A DNA stretch of 64,000 nucleotides from Alcanivorax sp. S6407 (GTDB taxonomy: Bacteria; Pseudomonadota; Gammaproteobacteria; Pseudomonadales; Alcanivoracaceae), in contig NZ_JALKBH010000003.1 in the NCBI RefSeq assembly GCF_023016115.1, positions 62,001 through 126,000 on the forward strand, written 5' to 3'. Each line of letters begins with the position of its first letter. Positions within the stretch are counted from its first letter, which is position 1. Position numbers and translations under genes: made by a program. The notes below the pieces were generated by a model. The model searched no databases, was not told the origin of the DNA, and was given only the letters and a program-made list of their open reading frames with translations. Of this stretch, positions 22,825 through 31,178 are shown piece by piece.

Positions 22825-24246
22825 TCAGCTACCGCTCAGCGGGCCCTTCACAAAGGCTTCGTCACGGTAGATGGCCAGCACCGCGCGCTCTTCAATGCGA
22901 ATGGTCGCCATGTTCCGTTCGAAGTTGTCCTTGTTCTCGTAGGAGATCGCCACGCTGGCATCTTCGCGATCCAGCAGCTGGGCATGGGTAGCGAAATCGC
23001 CCACCACCGTTTGACCCTGCGGCATGGACTGGGTGGACACCACATCACGGCCCCAGATGCGACCCGTGGTAGTGTTCTGCGGGTTGGTGAACAGGTACTG
23101 CTTGTTCGCATCCTTCTGCAGTTCGATGTTCGCCCAGTTGACGGGGTTGAGAACCACACCGGTTGCCATGGCTTCCGCCAATTCGACCTGCAGCATCATG
23201 AGGCGCAGGCGGTCGAGAGGGGTTTCGTCAGTGACAACAGCACCCGCCGGCTGAGCGTACGCAGCAGCTGCAGTAAACAGGCCTTCCAGGTTGCCACCGG
23301 TACCGGAGCCCAGCAGCAGCTGCAGTTCTTCTTTGAGCTTCAAGCCATGCATACCACGGCCATCCAGGTAGCTCATCAGGTAGGGCACATCGGACAGCAT
23401 CTGGATAGAGACATCCAGGGTATGCGCGATAGTGGCTACGGCCCGGGTCACATCCTCAAAGGTGATTTCAGACTTACCTTTCAAGCCCCCCTGGCTGGAC
23501 TGGATGCCCGCGTTGTTGGTGAAGCCGGATTCACGCGGGAAGAAGATGGCAGAGCTGGAAGTGCGACCAGGCATCAACAGGTCACGAATCGTGAGACGAC
23601 GCTGCAAAGGCGCCACCAGACCCCGATTATCCGCCGGATAGGTCAGGGAGCTACCGCCACCGCTGGTGTCAGTGAGCGCTGCCTGGAATGCACTACGTGG
23701 CACCGCCACACGCATGGTCTGACCCTGCACCGGGTTCGCCAGGAAGGCACGGGCATCTTCATGCTCTTCAATGTGAGCAGCCAGCAGCTGGCCACCAGTC
23801 TGCGCTTTAGCAGGGCCAGCATTGGCGGAATCCTGCAAACCCGCCATGGTCTGCTCCAGCGCACGCAGATTTTCCTGCAGGCCACCCTGGGTAGTCAGCA
23901 GTTCGTCTACCTTGGCTTTCGTCTCTTCGCTCATGGAGCGATGCGCCTTGATGTCCTTCTCCGACTGCTCGGCGTGCGCCTTTAGCTTGTCACCAATGTC
24001 TTTCAGGTTGGTCTGTACTTCCTTGTACTGGGCTTCGATATCTTCTTCCGAACCCACCTTACCGAACTGGGCACGCATGCCACCGCGATAGTGAGTATGA
24101 CCGGGCTCGACCAGCAGGCCAGAGGCTGCAACGATCAGGACAGAGGCCACGATGGTTTCCGGGGTAATACCGAAAGCCAGCGGCAGGGACGCCGCAATGG
24201 CGATGGTGGCCAGCACAAAGCCAGCCGTCAGTTGAAAGCGTTTCAT
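22825..24246 (-). CDS. HK97-fold major capsid protein with N-terminal membrane segment
   Basis: A 473-residue capsid protein. The HK97 fold begins after about residue 180, with VAPLQRRLTIRDLLMPGRTS, the E-loop and P-domain region SEITFEDVTRAVATIAHTLD, and the closing ATIRIEERAVLAIYRDEAFV. Residues about 60-150 are a charged coiled-coil, the delta scaffold domain removed by the prohead protease. Unusually, residues 1-47 form one or two hydrophobic helices (MKRFQLTAGFVLATIAIAAS, then TIVASVLIVAASGLLV). ATG 24246 has a strong GAGGAAA site; ATG 24078 would remove the helices but has only a weak GGTGG. It follows the protease gene and ends in its own terminator. Confidence 0.9.
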   Translation of the reverse strand: MKRFQLTAGFVLATIAIAASLPLAFGITPETIVASVLIVAASGLLVEPGHTHYRGGMRAQFGKVGSEEDIEAQYKEVQTNLKDIGDKLKAHAEQSEKDIKAHRSMSEETKAKVDELLTTQGGLQENLRALEQTMAGLQDSANAGPAKAQTGGQLLAAHIEEHEDARAFLANPVQGQTMRVAVPRSAFQAALTDTSGGGSSLTYPADNRGLVAPLQRRLTIRDLLMPGRTSSSAIFFPRESGFTNNAGIQSSQGGLKGKSEITFEDVTRAVATIAHTLDVSIQMLSDVPYLMSYLDGRGMHGLKLKEELQLLLGSGTGGNLEGLFTAAAAYAQPAGAVVTDETPLDRLRLMMLQVELAEAMATGVVLNPVNWANIELQKDANKQYLFTNPQNTTTGRIWGRDVVSTQSMPQGQTVVGDFATHAQLLDREDASVAISYENKDNFERNMATIRIEERAVLAIYRDEAFVKGPLSGS

Positions 24247-24256
24247 AACGGTTTCC

Positions 24257-25108
24257 TCAAGCAGGGAATTGGATTTTGTTCAGGGGTTGCAGGTCGTACT
24301 CAGCAGCGTGTCGCGTGCTGTCATCGGTAGCGTTACGCATACCGGGGCCACCAGCGTTGCGCGTGGTGGACTTGAATTCGTTGAGCAACTGGCGGCGATC
24401 GGCACGGCTGAGGCCGGCTTTGGCCAGGGCGATATCCAGTTTCTTGGCGGCGTACTTGCCGCCGCTGGCATTGGCATCCGCATCGATCTGGTCGGAATCC
24501 AGCAGGGAGTCGGCAAAGTTCTGCGTCACTGCATCGCTACCGCCAATCCAGGTCTCTTGATCCATGAGTGCCTGCAGATCGTCCAGATCATCACCAGTGC
24601 GGGCGCTGTACACATCTGCCATGGAGCGATCCAGCGGCTCAAGGAAGTCCGCAATGTCACGGAAGTCGTGCCGGTTACCGGCGGCCAGGGTCCAGGCATT
24701 GTGGATCATGAAGAAGCCAGCCCGGGAGATCTGCACTTCATCACCCGCCATGGCGATGATGCTGGCCGCGCTCGCAGCCAGGCCCATCACTTTTACAGTG
24801 ACGGTGCCTTTGTGTTCCTTGAGCAGGTTGTAGATGGTGAGGCCTTCGAACAGGTCACCACCCGGGGAGTTGATGTTCACGGTGACCGGGTTGTCGGTAC
24901 CGATGCCTCGCAGCGCCGCGGCGATGCGCTTGCTGCTGACGCCCTCACCCCAGTAATCCTCACCGATCACATCAAAGATGCCGATGTCGCTGTCACCTTC
25001 TGCCGCGGCCTGGACGCCGGGGTTCCAGCGCTGCAGGGCCACCGGGGACAGATCGAAACGGACGTTGGCGCCCTTGTGCAGTTGCGGGAAGCGGGTGCGC
25101 AGGTTCAT
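24257..25108 (-). CDS. ClpP-like prohead maturation protease
   Basis: A 283-residue head maturation protease of the ClpP type. Residues 76-85 read TVNINSPGGD, the oxyanion glycine loop. The nucleophile is Ser113 in VMGLAASAASII, and His136 lies in MIHNAW. It digests the capsid delta domain after prohead assembly. It overlaps portal by ATGA at 25105-25108, and ends 10 nt before the capsid start. The C-terminal 70 residues carry no recognised domain. Confidence 0.9.
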   Translation of the reverse strand: MNLRTRFPQLHKGANVRFDLSPVALQRWNPGVQAAAEGDSDIGIFDVIGEDYWGEGVSSKRIAAALRGIGTDNPVTVNINSPGGDLFEGLTIYNLLKEHKGTVTVKVMGLAASAASIIAMAGDEVQISRAGFFMIHNAWTLAAGNRHDFRDIADFLEPLDRSMADVYSARTGDDLDDLQALMDQETWIGGSDAVTQNFADSLLDSDQIDADANASGGKYAAKKLDIALAKAGLSRADRRQLLNEFKSTTRNAGGPGMRNATDDSTRHAAEYDLQPLNKIQFPA

Positions 25109-26409
25109 TGCAGGGGCTCCTGTTTTTGCGTGGCGTCATCGCCTTGATCCAGCCAGGCTTTCAGCGCCGCGCGGGCGCTGTCGCCATCGTTCTGGGTACC
25201 GATCAGATCCAGCGGCACCATGGCACTCTGGACGGTCAGCACGTTGGCGTTGCCACCCCGTGCCGGCATGTTCTCTTTCTCGCGCACTTCGTCACGGCTC
25301 CAGATGCCGTTGTTCACCATGACGGAGTACAGGGCAGCCCGGGCAGCAGCGTCGCCGCGCAGCAGGCCTTCAATGCTGAATTCAGCGTAGTAGCGGCCCT
25401 GATCCTGTGGCGGTAGCAGGCTCTTGTTGATGGCCTGCTCAATACGGGTGAGCCAGGGGCGCAGGGTAAAGGTGATGAAGCGGAGCATTTTCTGCTCCAG
25501 CCCGGTGCCCCAGTTGCTGTCCTTGTTGCCGTGGCCAACCATGCTCGGGTCCACCAGGTACCAGCGGCAGACTTCTTCCACCGAAAAGGAACGACTTTCC
25601 AGCAGCTGAGCATCCTTGGGATTGATCCCAATGGCTTCGGCATCCATTCCCGCTTCCAGCAGGGGCGCTTCACCTGCCTGCATGGAACCGCGGATCGTTT
25701 TCAGGTTGGTCCGGAATTCATCGCGCTGCTCTTTCTTCAGCACACGATCCAGCTTGAAATAGACCGCAGGCTGCAGCCCTTTCTCAAAGGTGCTATTGGC
25801 TGCCTGCGAGGCAGCCAGTGCGGAACCGAACACCCGCGCCCCATAGCTGATGGCAGAAACGCCCCAACGCCCATCCAGCGAGAAGCCCGGCACATGGAAC
25901 AGCCGGCTGTTCTGCACCGGGCGCTGCTGGCCGTTGTCTTCGGTGTAGAAGAACTGGTACTGGCCGTCAGCCATACGGCGCCGGGTGAGTCGATTCGGCG
26001 CCAAAAACTTCAGGCCAACCAAACGCCCATTCAGGATCTGCTTTTCAGAAAGCCCATTGCCCTGGTTCAGCAGGGCAGCGGATTTTGCTTCCCAGTAGGT
26101 GCTGGCCGTGGCATTGGCATTTGGGCTGGAATGCAAGATCCGGTACAGCGGGTGCTCTGTGGCCAGCCGGCGCCCGGCATCCGTGCGCTCATAAAGCTGA
26201 AGCGGCAAGGTACCAATGGTTTCAGAGATCAGACGCGTGCAGGCCCAGGCAGCAGACAGGGTCATCACGCTGTTGGGCGTGATGTTTTGCCCAGCGGTAT
26301 CGGTGCTGGCCGGGACGGTGGAATCCAGCGTGCGCCAGTCCACACCCAGCCAGCCCAGCAGCGCCGCTTTGAAGCGCCCAGGCTTTTCTGCGTTGCTGCG
26401 GTTTTTCAC
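25105..26409 (-). CDS. HK97-family portal protein
   Basis: A 434-residue portal with SAAWACTRLISETIGTLPLQ near residues 52-71, LLNQGNGLSEKQ, the wing region and the stem segment YLVDPSMVGHGNKDSNWGTG. These match the HK97 gp3 portal family. The dodecamer forms the DNA entry vertex and docks terminase. Overlaps with terminase and protease genes by ATGA, so stoichiometric translation is likely. Length is normal. Confidence 0.92.
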   Translation of the reverse strand: MKNRSNAEKPGRFKAALLGWLGVDWRTLDSTVPASTDTAGQNITPNSVMTLSAAWACTRLISETIGTLPLQLYERTDAGRRLATEHPLYRILHSSPNANATASTYWEAKSAALLNQGNGLSEKQILNGRLVGLKFLAPNRLTRRRMADGQYQFFYTEDNGQQRPVQNSRLFHVPGFSLDGRWGVSAISYGARVFGSALAASQAANSTFEKGLQPAVYFKLDRVLKKEQRDEFRTNLKTIRGSMQAGEAPLLEAGMDAEAIGINPKDAQLLESRSFSVEEVCRWYLVDPSMVGHGNKDSNWGTGLEQKMLRFITFTLRPWLTRIEQAINKSLLPPQDQGRYYAEFSIEGLLRGDAAARAALYSVMVNNGIWSRDEVREKENMPARGGNANVLTVQSAMVPLDLIGTQNDGDSARAALKAWLDQGDDATQKQEPLQ

Positions 26410-28154
26410 AGTATCGGATCCTTCAGGAAGTCATCGATGTCGTCTTCATCGTCCGGCTCGTGCGCGGCAATGAAGGCCATCAGCGCCGCCACGGCGCCAT
26501 CGATCTTGCTGTCTCGGTTTTCTTTAACGGGGCGTAGCATCTTCCCGTCTTCGGTTTCCTTGGCCACCACGTTGCTGAACATCCAGCTGAGGCAAGGGTT
26601 GCCATCGTGGTGGATTCGCCCGGCCTTGAGCAGGCGCTCAAAGTCACGCATCGGGGCGGAAAAGTTGGTGTAGGTCTGCCCGACCTTCACGGCCTCAATG
26701 CCGTGGTGCTTGTCCAGGCGTTGTGCCAGGTGCGCCGCGCCATGCGGATCGTAAAAGCTCTGCTCGATATCGAACTGCTCCGCATCCTGGATAATATGGT
26801 CTTCCACATCGTCATAGTCGATGGTCTCGCCATCGCACTGGATCAGATGGCCGCTCTGCACCCATTCGTCGTAATGATCGTGGTCCTGCACTTTCGCTTC
26901 AGTGGCGTAGTAGCGGCCGAAGAAGTAATAGTGCTGTTCTCCATCCACCACCCGGGTGAAGCACTTCACCGCGGCGGTGAGGTCATCGGTTTCAGACAGG
27001 TCGATGCCCAGCTTGGCGGCTTCGCCCTCGAACTGGCTGACATGCAGCGCGGGATCTGCCTGACGGTTCCAGTCCAGCATGTTGAGCCAGGCGTTCTTGC
27101 CGGTAACCCAGACATTGAAGTGTTTGGTGAGCACGATGCTCCGCTTGCGTGGGCTCTGCTCTGCATCCCGCACCCGGGCTTCCAGGAACTCACGGCTCAC
27201 AGAGATCCCCATGTTGGGGTTGGCCTTGATCAGGCCCTCCTCAGTGCGCCACTCGTTTTCCGGGTCATCCACGGTGTAAATCACACCGAAGAGTTCTTCA
27301 TTCACGATGCTGCCCTGCAGCACCGCTTCCAGTTCCTTCTGCTGGGCATAACAGGGCCCGGCAATGTTCGACCCGGCAGTGGTAATCATCAGCAGCAACG
27401 GCTGATCCCGTGCACCCATGCCGGTAAGCATGGTGTCGTACAAGGTGTCATCCGGGTGTTCGTGCACTTCATCCAGGATGGCGCAGCTGGGTGAAGCACC
27501 GTCACCGGGTTTACCGATAACAGGTTCAAAGCGGCTGCCATCCGGGAAGCGCTTGCTGCCATCTTCCCGGGGCTTGGTGCCCACCTGGTCCGCTTCCAGC
27601 CGTTTCGCATGGCTGGTGATGCCGTAGGCTCGGCGGAAGGATGGCTGCTTCTCCGCCATCTTCTTGGCGGGCCGGAACACCTCCCACGCCTGCTTCTCGC
27701 TGGTGGCACCGCAATACACTTCAGCGCCGTACTCCCCATCCTGAGCCAGCATGTAATTTGCGATTACAGCGGCCTTGATGGATTTGCCGTTCTTGCGGGG
27801 CTCGCAGTCGTACACGATCCGGAACCGACGCAGGCCGGTGTCGGGATGCACCCAGCCGAAAATGTTGGCCAGTCCAAACTTCTGCCACGCCTCGAAGCGG
27901 ATCCGGTTTGCCTTACCGCTGGCCCGGGCCCACTTCCCTTTCACGTGCGGGAAGAGCTGGCCGAAATCGATGATCTTGCAGGCCCTGGTTTCATCAAACA
28001 CGTAGGGGAAGCCGTCCGTGTTCTGCCGCTCCAGATCATTCAGGAAGCGCTGCACCGCCAGGCGCTCCCACTTACAAGCAGGCCGCTCACCGCTGGTCAC
28101 TGCATCGCAATAGGCGTGGATATCCGCCAGATGATCGTCACTGATCGGGATCAC
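26406..28154 (-). CDS. terminase large subunit
   Basis: A 582-residue packaging ATPase-nuclease. Walker A is CEPRKNGKS (117-125) and Walker B CAILDEVHEH, with Asp228 and Glu229. The coupling motif region follows with LLLMITTAGSN. The C-terminal RNase H-like nuclease has LGIDLSETDDLTAAVK, with acidic metal ligands. This is the Terminase_1 family of HK97-like phages, which cut at cos. It is preceded by the small subunit with ATGA overlap. Confidence 0.93.
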   Translation of the reverse strand: MIPISDDHLADIHAYCDAVTSGERPACKWERLAVQRFLNDLERQNTDGFPYVFDETRACKIIDFGQLFPHVKGKWARASGKANRIRFEAWQKFGLANIFGWVHPDTGLRRFRIVYDCEPRKNGKSIKAAVIANYMLAQDGEYGAEVYCGATSEKQAWEVFRPAKKMAEKQPSFRRAYGITSHAKRLEADQVGTKPREDGSKRFPDGSRFEPVIGKPGDGASPSCAILDEVHEHPDDTLYDTMLTGMGARDQPLLLMITTAGSNIAGPCYAQQKELEAVLQGSIVNEELFGVIYTVDDPENEWRTEEGLIKANPNMGISVSREFLEARVRDAEQSPRKRSIVLTKHFNVWVTGKNAWLNMLDWNRQADPALHVSQFEGEAAKLGIDLSETDDLTAAVKCFTRVVDGEQHYYFFGRYYATEAKVQDHDHYDEWVQSGHLIQCDGETIDYDDVEDHIIQDAEQFDIEQSFYDPHGAAHLAQRLDKHHGIEAVKVGQTYTNFSAPMRDFERLLKAGRIHHDGNPCLSWMFSNVVAKETEDGKMLRPVKENRDSKIDGAVAALMAFIAAHEPDDEDDIDDFLKDPIL

Positions 28155-28615
28155 AGCGCCCCGAACTCATCGTCATCGAACAGGCCGGCCTGCTTATCGT
28201 TGAAGCGCAGTTCGGTAGCCGGGGACAGGCCCAACTGTGCCACCAGGGAATTCCACTTCCGCCAGTCATCGTTCAGCTGCGCCACCTGCGGGCGGCTCTT
28301 GTGCTGGATGCCATGGCGGCCGCTGGTCGCGTAGCTCCAATCTTGTTCATCCAGAAGGGAGCGCAGATCATCCATCCGCACCTTCACCACGCAGTACTGC
28401 TCGATGAAGTCAACGTAGTGAGGCCGCAGCCGACCCAGGCGGCTGAGCTCCGGAGCGATCCGGTCCCACACTTTCTTTTCGTCGCGGGTCAGCCCGCGGG
28501 GTTTCATCTGTTTGGCGCGGTCTTTGTGGAGCTGGTCGTTTTCAGCAGATGCAGCTTGGGCTTCCTCAAACTTCGGGTGCCTGGCTATCGCTGACTCTTT
28601 GTATCGACCGGCCAT
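28151..28615 (-). CDS. terminase small subunit, P27-like
   Basis: A 154-residue helical protein beginning MAGRYKESAIARHPKFEEAQ, with RGLTRDEKKVWDRIAPELSR and a C-terminal KWNSLVAQLGLSPATELRF, the block shared by P27-family small terminases. It recognises the packaging site, which should lie just upstream in the 100-nt spacer before the HNH gene. Overlaps the large subunit by ATGA. Confidence 0.88.
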   Translation of the reverse strand: MAGRYKESAIARHPKFEEAQAASAENDQLHKDRAKQMKPRGLTRDEKKVWDRIAPELSRLGRLRPHYVDFIEQYCVVKVRMDDLRSLLDEQDWSYATSGRHGIQHKSRPQVAQLNDDWRKWNSLVAQLGLSPATELRFNDKQAGLFDDDEFGAL

Positions 28616-28715
28616 AACAGGTCATCACCACCAGCAAATCGGCCAATGGTGAAACTCCTTTCAATTCCAAACGCATAAAAATTCGACTGGGGGGGCGGTG
28701 TCCGTGAGGGACGGC
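28616..28715. other. candidate cos region
   Basis: A 100-nt spacer between the HNH endonuclease and small terminase genes. In HK97 the cos site lies at this position. It contains an unusual run of seven G followed by CGGTGTCCG near 28689-28704. No cohesive end can be proved from sequence alone. Confidence 0.35.
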
Positions 28716-29225
28716 TTAGAGTTTCGACGTACCCCCTCCATTCCGGTACTTACCAGAACAGAGCTGATAAATATAACCCTCTGAAACACCGAAACTATTT
28801 GCTAATTCTCTTGCAGAAGCTCCGTCAATCTTTCGCCGCCGAATAAGCGCCACATCAAAGTCATCAAGCCGGCAGTTTGGCGCCCTTTCTCCGGGCCCAT
28901 AGGTGCCATGCTTAGCTGCATCGCTTAAATTATCTTTGGGGCTTCCCCAATAAAGATTCTCTACACGGTTATCTGTTGATTGTCCGTTTCTGTGACAACA
29001 GTAAGGCTTACCTACAGGCGGCGGACCCATGAATGACAAAGCAACTGCACGGTGAACAGGCATTCTCATTCTGTACTTTGATTTGCCAGTGCCCACAGTG
29101 AGGTTAACAACTAAATATCCACGATTATCACGAGCTTTAAGTAAACGAAGCTCACCAGACCTCATTGAATAGACACGGCCATCACTGGTCACAAAATATC
29201 CATCATGGCCTGGAACTGGCTTCAC
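28716..29225 (-). CDS. NUMOD4/HNH endonuclease with C-terminal HTH
   Basis: A 169-residue protein. Residues 1-30 (PVPGHDGYFVTSDGRVYSMR) look like NUMOD4, the middle has the HNH core (VHRAVALSFMG, CCHRNGQSTDNRVENLYWGS) and the C-terminus a helix-turn-helix (GASARELANSFGVSEGYIYQ). This is the build of free-standing homing endonucleases. It is AT-richer than flanking genes, which supports acquisition. It overlaps the next HNH gene by ATGA and borders the likely cos site. It could be a packaging-helper HNH instead, but the NUMOD/HTH build favours homing. Confidence 0.82.
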   Translation of the reverse strand: MKPVPGHDGYFVTSDGRVYSMRSGELRLLKARDNRGYLVVNLTVGTGKSKYRMRMPVHRAVALSFMGPPPVGKPYCCHRNGQSTDNRVENLYWGSPKDNLSDAAKHGTYGPGERAPNCRLDDFDVALIRRRKIDGASARELANSFGVSEGYIYQLCSGKYRNGGGTSKL

Positions 29226-29575
29226 TGCTTTCTCCCTTTCTGGGCTTCCAGCTGGGTCTTCAGGTCACTGCATGGCTGGCAAAGCGTCTGCAGATTGCTC
29301 TCTGCATCACTGCCGCCCTCAGCTTTCGGGACAATGTGGTCACAAATGCCGGCTTTCGTGCCATGCAACGTGACAACCGTGACGATTCCCTGCCGTAAAC
29401 ATTCCCGGCAAAGGAAACCATCACGCTCGAATACGCGCTCTCGCTTGCGCCGCCATGGCCGGCCACCCCGGCCAGACTTGGCCTTCACGGGCTTCTGCCA
29501 TGCCACACGGTTGGGGCAGTCACCGGCATGCACCTTGCGGCACTTACCGCACCAGCGAGACGGGCGTGTCGCCAT
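29222..29575 (-). CDS. phage HNH endonuclease (packaging type)
   Basis: A 117-residue HNH protein with zinc-binding Cys pairs (WCGKCRKVHAGDC, then FLCRECLRQG) and the core CDHIVPKAEGGSDAESNLQT followed by LCQPC. This matches the HK97 gp74-type HNH proteins that stimulate cos cleavage by terminase. ATG 29575 overlaps the preceding TAA (TAATG). Two HNH genes in tandem suggest the homing-type gene inserted between this one and terminase. Confidence 0.85.
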   Translation of the reverse strand: MATRPSRWCGKCRKVHAGDCPNRVAWQKPVKAKSGRGGRPWRRKRERVFERDGFLCRECLRQGIVTVVTLHGTKAGICDHIVPKAEGGSDAESNLQTLCQPCSDLKTQLEAQKGRKQ

Positions 29576-29772
29576 TAGATCGGACGGCCTGAAAGATCCA
29601 CACAAGGCGGAACATCAGGGTCAGGCCCCTCATCATCCAGCAGGGTTGCTATCAGCTCCTGGTTCACTGCTACCAACTCCTGATTGGTCTGCACCATCAG
29701 GCTCAGCTGCTGAGTCAGTTCCTGCTGGCTCTTGATCAGCTGGCGGATCAACGATTCCTCTTGCTCGCTCAT
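29575..29772 (-). CDS. small coiled-coil protein
   Basis: A 65-residue acidic protein, MSEQEESLIRQLIKSQQELT onward, with a clear heptad-like coiled-coil over residues 5-43 and a Pro-rich end. No family recognised. It links to the HNH gene by TAATG. It may be a small DNA-packaging or lysis accessory protein; position is the only clue. Confidence 0.6.
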   Translation of the reverse strand: MSEQEESLIRQLIKSQQELTQQLSLMVQTNQELVAVNQELIATLLDDEGPDPDVPPCVDLSGRPI

Positions 29773-29833
29773 AAGCCAACCTGCTCATCTTGCGGATCCA
29801 TTCACGCCGCCGCCGGCAGCCTTCACATGCCAT
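29633..29833 (-). CDS. possible small Cys/Arg-rich protein overlapping its neighbour
   Basis: A 66-residue frame starting MACEGCRRRREWIRKMSRLA, which recalls a family of short phage proteins starting with Cys-x-x-Cys and basic residues. The first 20 residues are in unique sequence, while the rest overlaps the coiled-coil gene in another frame and reads like a shadow. It starts inside the end of the spanin gene. Real but short, or a decayed gene. Confidence 0.35.
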   Translation of the reverse strand: MACEGCRRRREWIRKMSRLAYERARGIVDPPADQEPAGTDSAAEPDGADQSGVGSSEPGADSNPAG

Positions 29834-30305
29834 TGGCTTGGCACACCTCCCGAACGTAATCCTGCAACCCGCTCAGGGCGCGGATCGCTCGGTCTCCGTC
29901 TCGGGTGATGCGGATAACTCGTGCACCATGCGCGGGGTCAAGTTCGGCTCGAACTGCTCCATCATCCACGCTGGTGGTGCCGGCCGCTTCACTGGATCCA
30001 CATTGCCTGATAAGCACTGACAGCCGCTGACGGCCAGACTCAACATCAGCCAGCAGATCAGCCTCACGTTCGGCAGCCGCTTGCCTGTCTTCAGTGTGCG
30101 TTGCATCAAGGGTCTCCAGTCGGTTCTGCAGGTTGTCGCGCTGTGTCATCACGTGCGCCACATCCACCAGGGCATCCAGTGCCTGCTCTTCACGATACTC
30201 AGCAAACACACCCTTCTGCCATTGCCAGGCAGACACAAAGCCAACACCGTAAATGCCTGCCACCACCACCAGCAGGGCCAAGCCGCGAATCATTGCCGGG
30301 CTCAT
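29823..30305 (-). CDS. Rz-like inner-membrane spanin
   Basis: A 160-residue protein with an N-terminal membrane anchor (MIRGLALLVVVAGIYGVGFV, residues 5-24) and a long periplasmic coiled-coil (MTQRDNLQNRLETLDATHTE). This is the layout of Rz i-spanins, which bridge to the outer-membrane lipoprotein Rz1 and fuse the two membranes at lysis. A lipoprotein frame is embedded within it (29873-30106). It directly follows the endolysin gene with an ATGA overlap. Confidence 0.85.
   Translation of the reverse strand: MSPAMIRGLALLVVVAGIYGVGFVSAWQWQKGVFAEYREEQALDALVDVAHVMTQRDNLQNRLETLDATHTEDRQAAAEREADLLADVESGRQRLSVLIRQCGSSEAAGTTSVDDGAVRAELDPAHGARVIRITRDGDRAIRALSGLQDYVREVCQANGM
29873..30106 (-). CDS. embedded Rz1-like outer-membrane lipoprotein
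   Basis: Frame embedded within the Rz-like gene. The 77-residue product has a signal peptide ending in the lipobox LAVSGC, with lipidated Cys29, then a Pro-rich mature chain (VDPVKRPAPPAWMMEQF). This is the Rz1 o-spanin architecture. ATG 30106 follows GGAGA at reasonable distance; a TTG lies just before it. The nested arrangement repeats that of lambda, and was recognised from lipobox and proline content, not homology. Confidence 0.75.
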   Translation of the reverse strand: MQRTLKTGKRLPNVRLICWLMLSLAVSGCQCLSGNVDPVKRPAPPAWMMEQFEPNLTPRMVHELSASPETETERSAP

Positions 30306-30781
30306 GCATCACCCATGCAAAGCTGATATTCCGCCTCACGGCGCCGCACCAGGCCCCGCAACTTATTGCCTCCGGCATACACCCAGCGCTTCAGCTCAGG
30401 GCACCAGGCACTGTACTCAGCGCCTTGATTGATCTTCTTCACCAGCGTGCTGTTACACGCTGCACCCACACCCACGTTGTACGTCCAGCTGAGCACAGCG
30501 GCCCACTGGTTCGGGGTCAGGTAACCATCGATGCAAGCCTCAATACCGGCCAAATGCGTCAACAGCTCATGCTGCAGCGCTGCATCGCACTCAGCATCTG
30601 AAGCGGTGTCACCCAGCTGCACACCCGCTGTCACACCTTCACAGATCGTCGGGATGCCAACAGGATCCAGATAAGCCACCAGGGAACGCCCCTCGAACGG
30701 CGCCACCACGGCGCCTGCGATCGTCAGCACACCGGCAGCAACCAATCCTGCCAAACGCGCCTTACTCGCCATCGCGAACAT
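30302..30781 (-). CDS. SAR endolysin, GH24 lysozyme
   Basis: A 159-residue glycosyl hydrolase 24 lysozyme. The catalytic pattern E-x8-D-x5-T is intact as Glu30, Asp39, Thr45 (FEGRSLVAYLDPVGIPTICE). The N-terminus, residues 8-28 (ARLAGLVAAGVLTIAGAVVA), is weakly hydrophobic and rich in Gly and Ala, the signal-arrest-release type. Such enzymes are exported by Sec, held inactive in the membrane and released when the holin depolarises it. Preceded by a pinholin-like gene, followed by spanins. Confidence 0.88.
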   Translation of the reverse strand: MFAMASKARLAGLVAAGVLTIAGAVVAPFEGRSLVAYLDPVGIPTICEGVTAGVQLGDTASDAECDAALQHELLTHLAGIEACIDGYLTPNQWAAVLSWTYNVGVGAACNSTLVKKINQGAEYSAWCPELKRWVYAGGNKLRGLVRRREAEYQLCMGDA

Positions 30782-30992
30782 CCTCCTGGATCTGTTCCAC
30801 CTTCAGCTGGAACAGCTTCTCTTCCCGGCGATCCTTGCGCTGCTGATAAATGAAGTTGATCAGCAACGTCACAATCGCCGTCACGATCCCGACAATCACG
30901 CCCCACTCAGTCAATGTCAGGCCGGCAATCACAGAAATTCCGGCACCGGCGTAACTGGTGGCCGACACAGCCGTGTCAGTCTTTGGCGTCAT
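30762..30992 (-). CDS. pinholin-like class II holin
   Basis: A 76-residue protein, starting MTPKTDTAVSATSYAGAGIS, with a weak first hydrophobic segment (SYAGAGISVIAGLTL) and a stronger second one (GVIVGIVTAIVTLLINFIYQ), then a charged tail (QRKDRREEKLFQLKVEQIQE). This two-helix form with a Gly/Ala-rich first helix matches pinholins such as S21 that pair with SAR endolysins. Overlap with the endolysin gene agrees. ATG 30992 follows AGGGG. Confidence 0.75.
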   Translation of the reverse strand: MTPKTDTAVSATSYAGAGISVIAGLTLTEWGVIVGIVTAIVTLLINFIYQQRKDRREEKLFQLKVEQIQEDVRDGE

Positions 30993-31031
30993 TCGGGCTG
31001 CCCCTTCAGTCGGAATTCGCACAAATAAAAA

Positions 31032-31105
31032 AGCCCACCAAAGGTGGGCCGGGGGAGAGTATCGCGCATAAAAAAACCCGCCGCTGATTTCTCAGGGCGG
31101 GTTTT
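31032..31105 (-). terminator. two tandem terminators between Q-like gene and lysis genes
   Basis: Two hairpins, GCCCACC/GGTGGGC (about 31032-31049) and AACCCGCC/GGGCGGGTT (about 31074-31103), each with a T-run on the - strand. They end the early leftward transcript after the Q-like gene and are the natural target of antitermination for late genes. The late promoter should lie between 31106 and 31178. Confidence 0.75.
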
Positions 31106-31178
31106 CGCACGATGGGAAAATGATGGTGTTTTTTGTCCGGTCCGTCAACAGGTCAAGAGCAGAAAACCAAAAAAACTC

